NCBI GenBank assembly: GCA_032433765.1
Contig: JAVIAB010000051.1
Location: forward strand, 80,678,847-80,742,846
Length of the DNA stretch: 64,000 nt
Direction of reading: 5' to 3'
Source of the DNA: Megaustenia siamemsis
Taxonomy: Eukaryota > Mollusca > Gastropoda > Stylommatophora > Ariophantidae
The notes under the pieces were generated by a model. That model did not search any database. It was not told the origin of the DNA and saw only the letters and a program-made list of their open reading frames with translations. Numbering within the stretch: position 1 is the first letter of the stretch; every line of letters starts with the position of its first letter. The translations under genes and the position numbers were made by a program. Shown one piece after another: positions 53,300 to 63,590 of the stretch.

Positions 53300-55230
53300 C
53301 TTCTTCCTTTCAGCTCCCTGTGGAGCACGTGTCTTCAATCAACACGTTCAGCTCCCTGTGGAGCACGTGTCTTCAATCAACACGTTCAGCTCCCTGTGGA
53401 GCACGTGTCTTCAATCAACACGTTTAGCTCCCTGTGGAGCACGTGCCTTCAACAAACATTCTAGTTCATTGTTGAGCACATGTCTTAAAAAAAACATTCT
53501 AGTTCATTGTGGAGCACATGTCTTCAAAAAACATTTTCAGTTCCCTGTGGAGCACGTGTCTTCAATCAACACGTTCAGTTCCCTGTGGAGCACGTGTCTT
53601 CAATCAACCTACAGCTCCCTGTGGAGCACATGTCTTCAGCAAACATTTTCAGTTCCCTGTGGAGCACATGTCTTTAACAAACATTTTCAGTTCCCTGTGG
53701 AGCACATGTCTTTAACAAACATTTTCAGTTCCATGTGGAGCACATGTCTTCAATCAACACGTTCAGCTCCCTGTGGAGCACATGTCTTCAACAAACACTA
53801 TCAGCTCCCCGTGGAGCACATGTCTTCAACAAACACTTTCAGCTCCCTGTGGAGCACATGTCTTAAACAAACACTTTCAGCTTCCTGTGGAGCTCATGTC
53901 TTCAACAAACACTTTAAACTCCCTGTGGAGCTCATGTCTTCAACAAACACTTTAAACTCCCTGTGGAGCTCATGTCTTCAACAAACACTTTAAACTCCCT
54001 GTGGAGCACATGTATTCAACAAACACTTTAAACTCCCTGTGGAGCACATGTTTTCAACAAACACTTTAAACTCCCTGTGGAGCACATGTTTTCAACAAAC
54101 ACTTTAAACTCCCTGTGGAGCACATGTTTTCAACAAACACTTTAAACTCCCTGTGGAGCACATGTTTTCAACAAACACTTTAAACTCCCTGTGGAGCACA
54201 TGTCTTCAACAAACACTTTAAACTCCCTGTGGAGCTCATGTCTTCAACAAACACTTTAAACTCCCTGTGGAGCTCATGTCTTCAACAAACACTTTAAACT
54301 CCCTGTGGAGCTCATGTCTTCAACAAACACTTTAAACTCCCTGTGGAGCTCATGTCTTCAACAAACACTTTAAACTCCCTGTGGAGCACATGTTTTCAAC
54401 AAACACTTTCCAAGCCGTTATATTTCTTGCCATTCTTTTCAGATTATTTCACGTCTTCCACTTCATCTTCATTTCTGTTTCCATCTGTGTTCTCCAAGAA
54501 TATTTTGATCTTACTCTTTGTCCTTTCGCTTGGGGATTCCAATAGAGGAGCCTGTCGTGTTATACTTTTATTTGGCTTCCGCAGTCTGTGTCCTATCCAG
54601 CATCATCGTCGTCGTTGTATCTTTTTGTCCACTGGTATTTGACTGGTACTTTTACATAATTCTATATTATTGATTTTGTCCTGCCATTTCCCAGCATTTT
54701 CAAGCGTCTAGTATGAAGGTCGGTATCTTAGTGAATGTCATTTCTGTTGTTCTCCATGTTTCACCGCCATGTAAAAGGATTTCTTAACATTGGAGTTGAA
54801 CATTTTTATTTTTGTATTTAATCTAAATTCTTTGAATTCTTATATATTTCCTAGTGCAATGAAGGTCCCGCTTGCTTTTGATATCATTGTATAGGTACAC
54901 TTCTACGTTCTTCTTTCTTTGTCTATATTACGGCCTAGATATGTGTAAGATTGTTACGGTCTTGTTGAGGTATTTCTCTTATTGTTATTTGATTATTACC
55001 AACTGCATTAACTCTTATTATTTTGGTCTTATCTTTGTTTTCAGTCCCAACTGTTGTGATCTCTCTTCAAGTATGCTCATTTTATGTTGAATATGTTCAT
55101 GATTATGTGATAGGAGAGCTATGTCATCAGCAAAGGCTAAGCCATCAAATTGCTTGGTCATTGACCACTGGATTTCATATCTGTTGTTCTGAGTCATTTT
55201 CGAAAGTGGTATTCAGATCTTATATATAAT
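53300..55230 (-). pseudogene. LINE gamma with its ORF end expanded into an array
   Basis: Minus strand from 55215: FDGLAFADDIALLSHNHEHI (catalytic FADD) and RSQQLGLKTK. A decayed middle part follows, then the C-terminus at 54900-54410, in changing frames: IPVDKKIQRRR, ITRQAPLLESPSER and SEKNGKKYNGLES. The last codons FVEDMCSTGS-stop come next, repeated about 29 times in tandem (53315-54410). Compare the unexpanded copy at 10396-10985. An alternative view of two unrelated neighbours is excluded by the exact continuity on both sides of the array. Confidence 0.87.
53315..54410. repeat. 38-bp minisatellite (~29 copies) from LINE gamma ORF end
   Basis: The unit is agctccctgtggagcacatg plus tcttcaacaaacactttc; on the minus strand it encodes the end of LINE gamma including its stop. 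Left units carry acacgttc, right units (53900-54400) carry aacactttaa. The repeat phase starts and ends at ctttc. ORFs at 53133-53993 and nearby are artefacts. Confidence 0.96.
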
Positions 55231-56299
55231 AACCATTATCCTGCAACCATTAGGTACTTTGTTCAAAGAGGCACGTACCTCTTTCGACTACCAGTCAGAA
55301 TGTTTGTCGCTGTTTAGCAGAAAATTTAGATGCCTCGTGATTGTGTTGCCTGGGCAGCGTACTTAACGACGTGGTCCCATTTATCTTCAAGTCACTGCTC
55401 CTTATTCCACTTAGCACGATCTATGTTCTCAGTTATTGCCTGTTAAGGCCATTGTGATATTTGTTACGGACAAAATAAGTAAATTTTCTATGTTTAGTGA
55501 ATCAAATTCACTAACAGTTTTTGCTTATTCTAAGCTCGCCTAAAACACACTGAAGCCTCGTACCACGAGCGCCTTCAATTTCGAAAGTTCCGGAGTTAGA
55601 TTTGACAGGAATTTGATCCGAAGTTTTAACAATGCTTCTGATGTTAGACGAGATAAATAAGAAGTAAAATCGGTGTGAGAGGCAGTCGAGCGTGACACAG
55701 GTAATCACTAGAGACTGGGAAGTGTAGATATGGAGTGAAAAAGAGCAAACCAACCCAGCGTTGCGCATATAACATTGCGATAAAGGAGGTGTAATAGAGG
55801 GATTATCGACTATCGCCTTGGGATATTACATCAGGGTGAAGGGGCCAACACAAGAGTAGGGGAGGGAGGAGAGGAGAGAGCGATGGGAATGTATGGAAGG
55901 TGTAGTGAAAGACTGTAAGAGGGGAGAGTGGGGGAAGAGAGAGGTGCTAGTTACTCGTGCGAAAGTGATACAGTGATGCCCCGTGGGGTGAGGCAACCCA
56001 TGCGGGAGATCAGACGATTCTCTAATGTGAAACGGCTGTGGCTTTCAGTAGAACATGACATCAGACCAGTAACTTGGACATTCATCTTACCCTGATGGCC
56101 CTTTGAGTTGAAGTGGGATGCTATTTGGGTACCTGCTTCTCGATATCAGAGAGAGGTTCACGACATCTATCCAGAGAAGCGTCCTGATTCGCTTATGTAG
56201 GTCAACTTACATCGCTTACAAATGATGGCATAGATACTGTTACGCGATGTACAAGTGACTCCCTCTGGGATAACAAAAGGACCATTGGGGAAGAGAATC
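55231..56299. other. No recognisable feature
   Basis: A purine-rich stretch at about 55855-55945. No supported gene, RNA or repeat. Confidence 0.4.
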
Positions 56300-57237
56300 G
56301 TTTCTGTCCGTTACATGAACATAAGGTTGAAGAGAAGATTTTCCTTGTATAAGGTTGTAGAGAAGATGTACATTAACATAAGGTTGAAGAGAAGATTTTC
56401 CTTGTATAAGGTTGTAGAGAAGATGTACATTAACATAAGGTTGAAGAGAAGATTTTCCTTGTATAAGGTTGTAGTGAAGATGTACATTAACATAAGGTTG
56501 AAGAGAAGATTTTCCTTGTATAAGGTTGTAGTGAAGATGTACATTAACATAAGGTTGTAGAGAAGAAGTACATTAACATAAGGTTGTAGAGAAGATGTAC
56601 ATTAACATAAGGTTGTAGAGAAGAAGTACATTAACATAAGGTTGTAGAGAAGATGTACATTAACATAAGGTCGTAGTGAAGATGTACATTAAGATAAGGT
56701 TGTAGAGAAGAAGTACATTAACATAAGGTCGTAGAGAAGATGTACATTAACATAAGGTTGTAGAGAAGAAGTACATTAACATAAGGTCGTAGAGAAGATG
56801 TACATTAACATAAGGTTGTAGAGAAGAAGTACATTAACATAAGGTCGTAGAGAAGATGTACATTAACATAAGGTTGTAGAGAAGAAGTACATTAACATAA
56901 GGTCGTAGAGAAGATGTGCATTTACATAATGTTGAATAGAAGATGTTCACTAACATAAGATTGTAGAGAAGATGTACATTAACATAAGATTGAACAGAAG
57001 GTGTACATTAACATAAGGTTGAACAGAAGATGTACATTAACATAAGGTTGAACAGAAGATGTACATTAACATAAGGTTAAACAGAAGATGCACATTAACA
57101 TAAGGTTGAACAGAAGATGCACATTAACATAATGTTGAACAGAAGATGTACATTAACATAATGTTGAACAGAAGATGTACATTAACATAAGGTTGAACAG
57201 AAGATGTACATTAACATAATGTTGAACAGAAGATGTT
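56300..57237. repeat. 57-bp then ~29-bp minisatellite in series
   Basis: The left part has four 57-bp units (acattaacataaggttgaag then agaagattttccttgtataa and ggttgtagagaagatgt). The rest is about 23 units of 28-29 bp, acattaacataaggttgtag plus agaagatgt, with a later subtype ggttgaacagaagatgt. The 57-bp unit is two of the short units with a divergent partner. Confidence 0.93.
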
Positions 57238-57330
57238 CATGAGTGTGAAGAATGTAAATATGGATGTAAGGAAATGTTATTGACAGATGCACATATTAGA
57301 AAAAGTCATTTAAAATGTTACATAAAGTAA
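57238..57330 (+). pseudogene. C2H2 zinc-finger motif directly after the array
   Basis: The frame at 57238-57330 reads HECEECKYGCKEMLLTDAHI then RKSHLKCYIK-stop. It fits C-x2-C-x12-H-x4-H exactly. No start codon or flanking fingers are in frame; a stop precedes it by five codons. A second, poorer finger-like stretch follows at 57670-57760 (FNCIFEYKTAHRAEIVD; YQCHK). It may be a remnant of a host or transposon zinc-finger gene broken up by the two arrays, or chance. Confidence 0.4.
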
Positions 57331-57764
57331 ATTCAAGGAAAACTGTACTCTAAAGAAGCTGCAGTAAAGAAGTCGCTCTAAAAGGGAAAGATAGATTCAA
57401 TGTAAAGGAAAAACGAAGTCATCATCTGTTGCCACTATAAGGCCTAAACTGTTATCTAAAACGAGAACACTACTAGATGTCAGGAAGTAAATAAACATGA
57501 AGTTTCAGCACCGTGATGCAGCAATTATTTCAAAATTGATTCAATATAACAAGAACTCTAAGCTACTCAAGTAGTGACGTTCAGATATCTATACATACAC
57601 CCTTTTAACAACAATCCACCTATAGAAAGAGCTCACAAAACATACAGCAGATTAAAAAATGAAATCTTTCAATTGTATTTTTGAGTATAAGACGGCACAT
57701 AGGGCAGAAATTGTAGACTCTCTATGTTCGACCATCTTAATCAAGTACCAGTGTCACAAGACCT
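57331..57764. other. Spacer between two arrays
   Basis: Apart from the weak second finger-like stretch at 57670-57760, nothing is recognised. Confidence 0.35.
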
Positions 57765-58915
57765 GTATTGTTTCTCACCACATCTACCAGTATTGTCTCT
57801 CACCACAGATACCTGTATTGTCTCTCACCACACCTGCCTGTATTGTTTCTCACCACACCTACCTCTTTTGTTTCTCACCACATCTACCAGTATTGTCTCT
57901 CACCACACCTACCTGTATTGTCCTTTACCACACCTACCTGTATTGTTTCTCGCCACACCTGCCTGTATTGTTTCTCACCACACCTACCTGTATTGTTTCT
58001 CGCCACACCTACCTGTATTGTTTCTCATCACATCCACCTGTATTGTTTCTCACTATACCCACCTGTATTGTTTCTCATCACATCCACCTGTATTGTTTCT
58101 CACCACAAGTACCTGTATTGTTTCTCACCATACCCACCTGTATTGTTTCTCATCACATCCACCAGTATTGTTTCTCACCACACCTACCTGTATTGTCCTT
58201 CACCACACCTACCTGTATTGTTTCTCATCACATCCACCTGTATGGTTTCTCACCACACCTGCCTGTATTGTTTCTCACCATACCCATCTGTATTGTTTCT
58301 CACCACACCTGCCTGTATTGTTTCTCACCATACCCATCTGTATTGTTTCTCACCACACCTGCCTGTATTGTTTCTCACCACACCTACCTGTATTGTTTCT
58401 CACCATACCCATCTGTATTGTTTCTCACCACACCTGCCTGTATTGTTTCTCACCATACCCATAGGTATTGTTTCTCACCACACCTGCCTGTATTGTTTCT
58501 CACCACACCTACCTGTATTGTTTCTCACCATACCCATCTGTATTGTTTCTCACCACACCTGCCTGTATTGTTTCTCACCATACCCATCTGTATTGTTTCT
58601 CACCACACCTGCCTGTATTGTTTCTCACCATACCCATCTGTATTGTTTCTCACCACACCTGCCTGTATTGTTTCTCACCATACCCATCTGTATTGTTTCT
58701 CACCACACCTGCCTGTATTGTTTCTCACCACACCTACCTGTATTGTTTCTCACCACACCTACCTGTATTGTTTCTCACCACACCTACCTGTATTGTTTCT
58801 CACCACACCTACCTGTATTGTTTCTCACCACACCTACCTGTATTGTTTCTCACCACACCTACCTGTATTGTTTCTCACCACACCTACCTGTATTGTTTCT
58901 CACCACAAGTACATG
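57765..58915. repeat. 25-bp minisatellite, ~46 copies
   Basis: The unit is ctgtattgtttctcaccaca plus cctac. Two common variants, cacacctgc and catacccat, alternate over about 58250-58700, giving a 50-bp period, before a homogeneous run at 58730-58900. All three plus-strand frames are open for long distances (up to 483 residues), which is an artefact. Confidence 0.97.
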
Positions 58916-59110
58916 TTCTGGACGAGTCTCTCAACATCAGGGAAGGAACTGTTGCCTCATGTTTTTGCTTTTCACCTTAGTGTTATTTTTAGTTTTCTAG
59001 TTAGGCCTCTTTTTATTGTACTTTATTATTTCTTTTTGAGGGCTTGCTGTGAAGTTTTTTGTTACCTCTTCTTATTACATGGCCAACAAATGACCACCTT
59101 CTTTTCTTGA
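58916..59110. other. Right flank of the 25-bp array
   Basis: T-rich; nothing recognised. Confidence 0.3.
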
Positions 59111-59410
59111 CTGCATGACATTTTAAAAATTACTTTACCGTTTATCTTATTTATACACTTGTTTTGAATTAATTCATTTATTGAAGTATTTTCCCGAGCC
59201 TTTAGTTTTTCAAATGCATTTAATTTATTCTGTTCATAAGTTGATTTCCTGTTCTCACATGCTTAACTAGCGGGGATAATACATTTGATTTGAAATCTTG
59301 AGCTTTGTTTTCTTGTTGAGTAATTTTTGTTTCCATATATCAAGTTTTCTGAAAGTCATTGCTGCCTTTGCTATTCCGATATTAAGAACTTGGAAATGAA
59401 ATATCAAGAA
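59111..59410 (-). pseudogene. Possible LINE C-terminal remnant
   Basis: On the minus strand, scattered stretches such as KAAMTFRKLDIWKQKLLNKK and QEINLxTEQIKCI suggest the tail of a LINE protein, but the frame changes often and no catalytic motif is present. Weak call. Confidence 0.35.
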
Positions 59411-59511
59411 GAAAAGAAAAACTCTGTTACTCACAGGCAAGGACGGAATTTAATGTAGTATCTATACTATTGTTAACATATTTAAACATTCTTGGGAAAT
59501 GTGATAGAGCA

Positions 59512-59578
59512 TCCTGTTAGTGACACCTTTCCTTCACAGAAAAAAATCGGGTACTTACTTAAGACCGGGTGAACCTAA
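59512..59578 (-). mobile_element. SINE-B fragment next to LINE delta
   Basis: Contains agaaaaaaatcgggtactta and agaccgggtgaacctaac, matching the inverse SINE-B body (cagaaaaaatccgataccca; ggctgggtgaacccgg). Short fragment. Confidence 0.55.
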
Positions 59579-59579
59579 C

Positions 59580-60060
59580 AGCTCTGTACACAGGCAGTGG
59601 GTTGAGTCATTACAGAAGTCAATGATGCGTAGAGTCACCTTTATCATGATCCCAGGGCACGCGGGAGTAGGGGGAAATGAAAGAGCGGTCAGGTTGGCTA
59701 ATTGTACTGTTGTCGAGGACGATCAAGCAATGTGTCGGTCGGAAGTCATCCATGCTGTCTGAGATGTAGGAAGGATCCATGACTTCGATAATCATGAGCC
59801 TACGTCACTTCTTCGGATGCGAGAGATGGGAGTTAAGATGAGCACATCCAGAAACAAGAAGCTTTGTAGACACATTTGTGAACTTATCAACCAACACAGA
59901 ACTGGAGTCGTCAGTTGCTGGAAGTTGAGGGACACGCTGAGCAGGGGATCTGAGCACCTGTGGACATGTTCGGAGTGCAAAGATGATAGTGCGCAATTAA
60001 CTCAACAACAATAACGTTATAACTACGTGACCTGGTGTTATACATTAGCCTACTTTTTTA
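59580..60060 (+). pseudogene. LINE delta RNase H end, C-terminus and 3' UTR
   Basis: Reads RQWVESLQKSMMRRVTFIMI, PGHAGVGGNERAVRLANCTV (the conserved end of RNase H), then a stop and DVGRIHDFDNHEPTSLLRMR. It continues LINQHRTGVVSCWKLRDTL, SEHLWTCSECKDDSAQLTQQ and stop. The 3' UTR (ataacgttataactacgtga, cctggtgttatacattagcc) is the single-copy form of the 52560-52790 array. Best C-terminal part of the delta family here. Confidence 0.87.
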
Positions 60061-60115
60061 TAATTATGTGGTTAAATTTTAATATATATATATATATAAT
60101 ACATTGTTATATATA
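60061..60115. repeat. AT microsatellite
   Basis: (TA)n run at about 60081-60098. Confidence 0.8.
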
Positions 60116-60190
60116 GATCGTGATCAAAGACAATCTCTTGCCTTAGTAATCCAGTTCACTAACCGGGCTTTACTGTGGCTGCTGATAAGA
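60116..60190 (-). mobile_element. SINE-B tRNA-like head remnant
   Basis: gatcgtgatcaaagacaatc, tcttgccttagtaatccagt and tcactaacc...tggctgctg follow the inverse SINE-B head (gatcgaactctacctcttgt, cctttgtagtccagttcact, aaccactgagctaccgcggc). Diverged. Confidence 0.6.
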
Positions 60191-60504
60191 ACTAGAAAAA
60201 GAAAACAGTTGTGAATTCAAGCAATATGTAGGGCTGTCTAGGGTGCCTGGGTGATAGTGTGAGCGTAATTAACAAAGAAAAGTCACGTAAGCATTAGTGT
60301 TTGTAGACAGAACAGAGTGGATTTGTTTGATAGGACTGGGATACGAAATGTGAGTAAACTAGCACGCGCATCGAGACTAGAATCAGATTTACTGAAGGAG
60401 TGTGATGAAGGGTGGTGGAAATGGAGGATGTGGTGTTGAGGGAGGAAGGGTGTCAAGGATACGGTCTGTGAAGAAGATGGAGGGAGCGGGAGAGAAGTCA
60501 TAGG
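60191..60504. other. No recognisable feature
   Basis: Unassigned spacer. Confidence 0.3.
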
Positions 60505-61230
60505 ATAGTCATCATCATCATGTACCATAAGGGTTGGCGTAGGCGATCATGTCCTTCCACAATATTCTATCTACAGTGCATCGTATCAGTTCTGTTGTTG
60601 ACTGTTTTCCATGCCATGACACCAAGCTATCCAGTATTTTCTCTCTTTGTCGTCCGCGATCTCTCTTTGCTTTTATTTTGCCATTTGTAACCAAGTATTC
60701 CAACTTTGAACAATGGAAGTCACATTATTTCTCATTTCTATTGACATAGATAGGTTGCATAAGATATTTTTCATTTTCTGAAATTCTATTTTGGCCTCAG
60801 ATATTCTGCTTTTTATTTCTGTGGTGCATCGTCCATCTGATGTTATTATTGTACCCAAGTTTTTGACGCGTTGCACTTGTTTCAGATTTGTTCTGTTTAT
60901 TTTTATGCTGCATGATGGAGATGACTGTTTCTTTGATGTGACAATTACTTCTGTTTTCTTACTATTCATACTGAGACAATTTTTTTTTACTATTATATCT
61001 ATCATTTCTTGTAGTTCATTCTCTGTCTCTGCTATTAAAACTGTCATCCGCATATCGCAAATTATTTATATTGTGACCATTGACTTCAAATCCATTTTTG
61101 TCTACTATTGATCTCATGATAATAAAAACAAATCTAGTGACAGAACACAGCCTTGTCTGACTCCTTGTTTTATATATTGGAATTGTCCTGTTTGGTTGCT
61201 AAATAGGATAAGTAGAATGTATGGAAGACA
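60505..61230 (-). pseudogene. LINE alpha RT end and C-terminal part
   Basis: Minus strand: YIKQGVRQGCVLSLDLF near 61170, a frame change, NNLRYADDS (catalytic YADD) near 61060, then LIAETENELQEMIDIIVKK, LSMNSKKTEVIVTSKKQ and NLGTIITSDGRCTTEIKSR. A deletion joins this to EYLVTNGKIKAKRDRGRQRE and LWKDMIAYANPYGT near 60700. The (ATC)n tail is at 60510-60520. The deletion removes the FLRRMLKVPWTAKK block. Confidence 0.87.
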
Positions 61231-61430
61231 TGGAGTTTTAGAAATTGATACAACAAGCCTTTGGGACCTCGCCCGAATCATATTTCTCCAACAATTCCCA
61301 AGAGCTCTTTCACTTTTCTCTTCTTTTCTCCATACTTCCCAATTGTTCGTCCCTTAACTTGTATGGAGAGAAAGAGAGAAATTAAATTTTTAAAGGTAAA
61401 CATGAAATAATGAGGAGTACCTTTATTACC
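61231..61430. other. No recognisable feature
   Basis: Spacer between LINE alpha and SINE-B. Confidence 0.3.
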
Positions 61431-61442
61431 AAATCATTATAA

Positions 61443-61706
61443 AAATTAAAAAAAAGTAAAGTACCACCGTCACGCCAAGTGGCGTATAGGTTATATGGTG
61501 TTAGTGACCATCAATTTTACAGTCCTTCGGTACATGATTTTTGGGGTAATGAGGCCAATATTACGCCCGTGCCGCTTTACTTTCCCAGAAAAAATCCGAT
61601 ACCCATTAAAGGCTGGGTGAACCCGGAAACCGTCGGTTGCGATCGAACTCTACCTCTTGTCCTTTGTAGTCCAGTTCACTAACCACTGAGCTACCGCGGC
61701 TCCACA
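61443..61706 (-). mobile_element. SINE-B, full length, 12-bp target duplication
   Basis: Inverse body gtcacgccaagtggcgtata, attacgcccgtgccgcttta, gctgggtgaacccgg, then the B box as gatcgaactctacc and the A box as aaccactgagctaccgcggc. Flanks aaatcattataa (61431-61442) and aaatcgttataa (61707-61718) differ at one base. Confidence 0.94.
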
Positions 61707-61718
61707 AAATCGTTATAA

Positions 61719-62060
61719 TTATTACCGTTTCAATATCTAGTGAATTTGACATATTTTGGACAAATCTCTACCGCTTTCATGTCTGAGATTAAAGATTTCT
61801 ATTAAAATTTATGTCTAGGTAGTTTCTCTTCACTTTTTACTAACTTGTATCCATTTATGTGTTTTGATCTTATTATTTTCCTGTGAATTTCACGATTAAA
61901 TCCGCCTTCCAATGATATGAGTTGAGTCAAGAGGAAAGAAAGAATCAAAACTTTGCATTCAGATGTAGAACACTTAGAGAGCAATATTTTTGACTGCGAA
62001 CTTCGTCCTATAGAGTAGGGGAAAAGACAGCATAACCAAAGTAAAAGCTTCTCTAAAGTG

Positions 62061-62091
<31 letters not shown>

Positions 62092-62494
62092 TAGATCACT
62101 TAAGAGAATAATCGAAAGAAAAGCGAGAAGGCAACATAAATTTGAGCAAAAAATAGCAGATAATATCATAAAATATGAGGCGTTCAGTGGGGAAAAAACC
62201 TAAAACAAAAGAATACCGTTTATCGTGTAAAAAACCCACTGTCATTAGCTAATCAATAACGATTACCGTGCAGCATTGATGTTATATGAACATTGTAAAC
62301 TCAATGTGGAAAGTACATAAGAATACGTAAACAAAACATAAATTCATATTCCTCTTGCTACGAAGTACATTTTTCTTATTAACTTAAGGAAACCTGCGAA
62401 CGTCATGGATAGAAAAGGACCTAAAAAGAAATGAGCTGAACAAGTAACTACAAAGCAGGACCAATGATCATAACAGTTAGATATTAAATGAAGC
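61719..62494. other. Unassigned, with a (GA)n microsatellite
   Basis: (GA)n run at about 62061-62089. No gene recognised. Confidence 0.4.
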
Positions 62495-62760
62495 GAATGT
62501 TACTTCCCTTGCCTTGCAAGGCATATGGGAAGTATGTTGTTAGTGGACATTTTTTCAATGACCATATCACCCACACATTTGTGAGTGATATGGCCAGTAT
62601 CACGCCAGGTCGCATTAACTTCTCAGAATAAAAATATCTGATACCGATTTTTAGAGGTTTTAGTGAACCCCGAAGCATGCCTGTCAGAAAATAGATCCAC
62701 CACTTCTGAGAAATGAACCACGACCATTATGATCAGGTAGCGAGCACACTAAACGGCTCC
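62495..62760 (-). mobile_element. Diverged tRNA-derived SINE (SINE-B superfamily)
   Basis: tatgggaagtatgttgttag, atatggccagtatcacgcca, ttctcagaataaaaatatct and gaaccccgaagc parallel the SINE-B body. The right end, tagcgagcacactaaacggctcc, is in the place of the tRNA-like head. Older or a different subfamily. Confidence 0.65.
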
Positions 62761-62898
62761 AAAGATTAGAAAGCGTTATACCCATATAATGTTATGTGAC
62801 AATAACATAGCGTTTGTGTTCTATTTATTGTGATTTAAACTTTGATACGTTAGGAAATATGAATTCAGTTGATATAAATTGATGTCAGTAGATACAAT

Positions 62899-63162
62899 GG
62901 AGCCGCGATAGCTCAGTGGTTAGTAAACTGGACTACAAAGGACAAGAGGTAGTGTTCGATCCCAACCAACGGCTTCCGGTTCACCCAGCCTTTAATGGGT
63001 ACCGGATTTTTTTCTGGGAAAGTAAAGCGGCACGGGCGTAATACCGACCACATTACCCCAAAAATCATGTGCGGCGAAGGTCTGTCAAATTGATGGTCAC
63101 TAACACCATATTCCCTATACGCCACTTGGCGTGACGGGGTTACTTTACTTAATTTTTAAAAT
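62899..63162 (+). mobile_element. SINE-B, full length, 10-bp target duplication
   Basis: Reference copy in plus orientation. Head ggagccgcgatagctcagtg with the A box, ggactacaaaggacaagagg, B box gtgttcgatcccaacc; body ggttcacccagcctttaatg, tttctgggaaagtaaagcgg, cgtaataccgaccacattac; tail tggtcactaacaccatattc, cctatacgccacttggcgtg, acggggttactttactt. Flanks tagatacaat at 62889-62898 and 63163-63172 are identical. Internal Pol III promoter boxes would drive its transcription. Confidence 0.95.
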
Positions 63163-63172
63163 TAGATACAAT

Positions 63173-63319
63173 CATTTACAATTTCGTTAGTAACAATTAT
63201 TCTGGCGGTAAAGCATTAAAAACTAAAAGATGAAATCTCTTTAAGATATAAATATTGACTAAGTCCCTAATAATATATTTTTTATTGAGAAGGGAACAAC
63301 CGAATAGTTTGTGGCTATT
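63173..63319. other. Unassigned spacer
   Basis: AT-rich; nothing recognised. Confidence 0.3.
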
Positions 63320-63590
63320 GTAAACACATCCGTGCGCTGCCGGGGCCCGAAAGGGGAGTAAAGAATAGCGGCGCTGTACCCTACCAGGCATGTTCGTAAG
63401 AGGCGAGAAAGGAGGGTAGGCATGGGACTGGCTATCCCATACTGTAAAAAAAAAAATAAGTCGAAAAAAATTTCACAAACATGGACAAGTCAAAAAGAGA
63501 TAAAGTTAAAAAACAGAACGACTTGGAAAGTGTTTGTTGAAGACCTATGTTCCACTGGGAGCTAAAAGGTAGAAGAAGAAGATTGTAAAC
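63320..63590 (+). mobile_element. Chimeric repeat F with LINE gamma 3' tail, copy 2
   Basis: The first part (gtgcgctgccggggcccgaa, tagcggcgctgtaccctacc, gcatgttcgtaagaggcgag, catgggactgg) is joined, through an A-rich stretch, to a LINE gamma end encoding NRTTWKVFVEDLCSTGS-stop (63520-63573) and aggtagaagaagaagat. The tail is the single-copy form of the 38-bp array unit. Confidence 0.8.

Noticed and set aside
53133..53993. 286-residue ORF rich in CGAHVFNKH
   Set aside because: Antisense frame of the LINE gamma 38-bp array.
57659..59110. ORFs of 483, 410 and 246 residues
   Set aside because: All three plus frames of the 25-bp array are open; the composition (CIVSHHTYLY repeats) is purely periodic.
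62899..62970. tRNA gene
   Set aside because: The A and B boxes are present, but this is the head of SINE-B: body, tail and target duplication follow, and the same head recurs at several loci.
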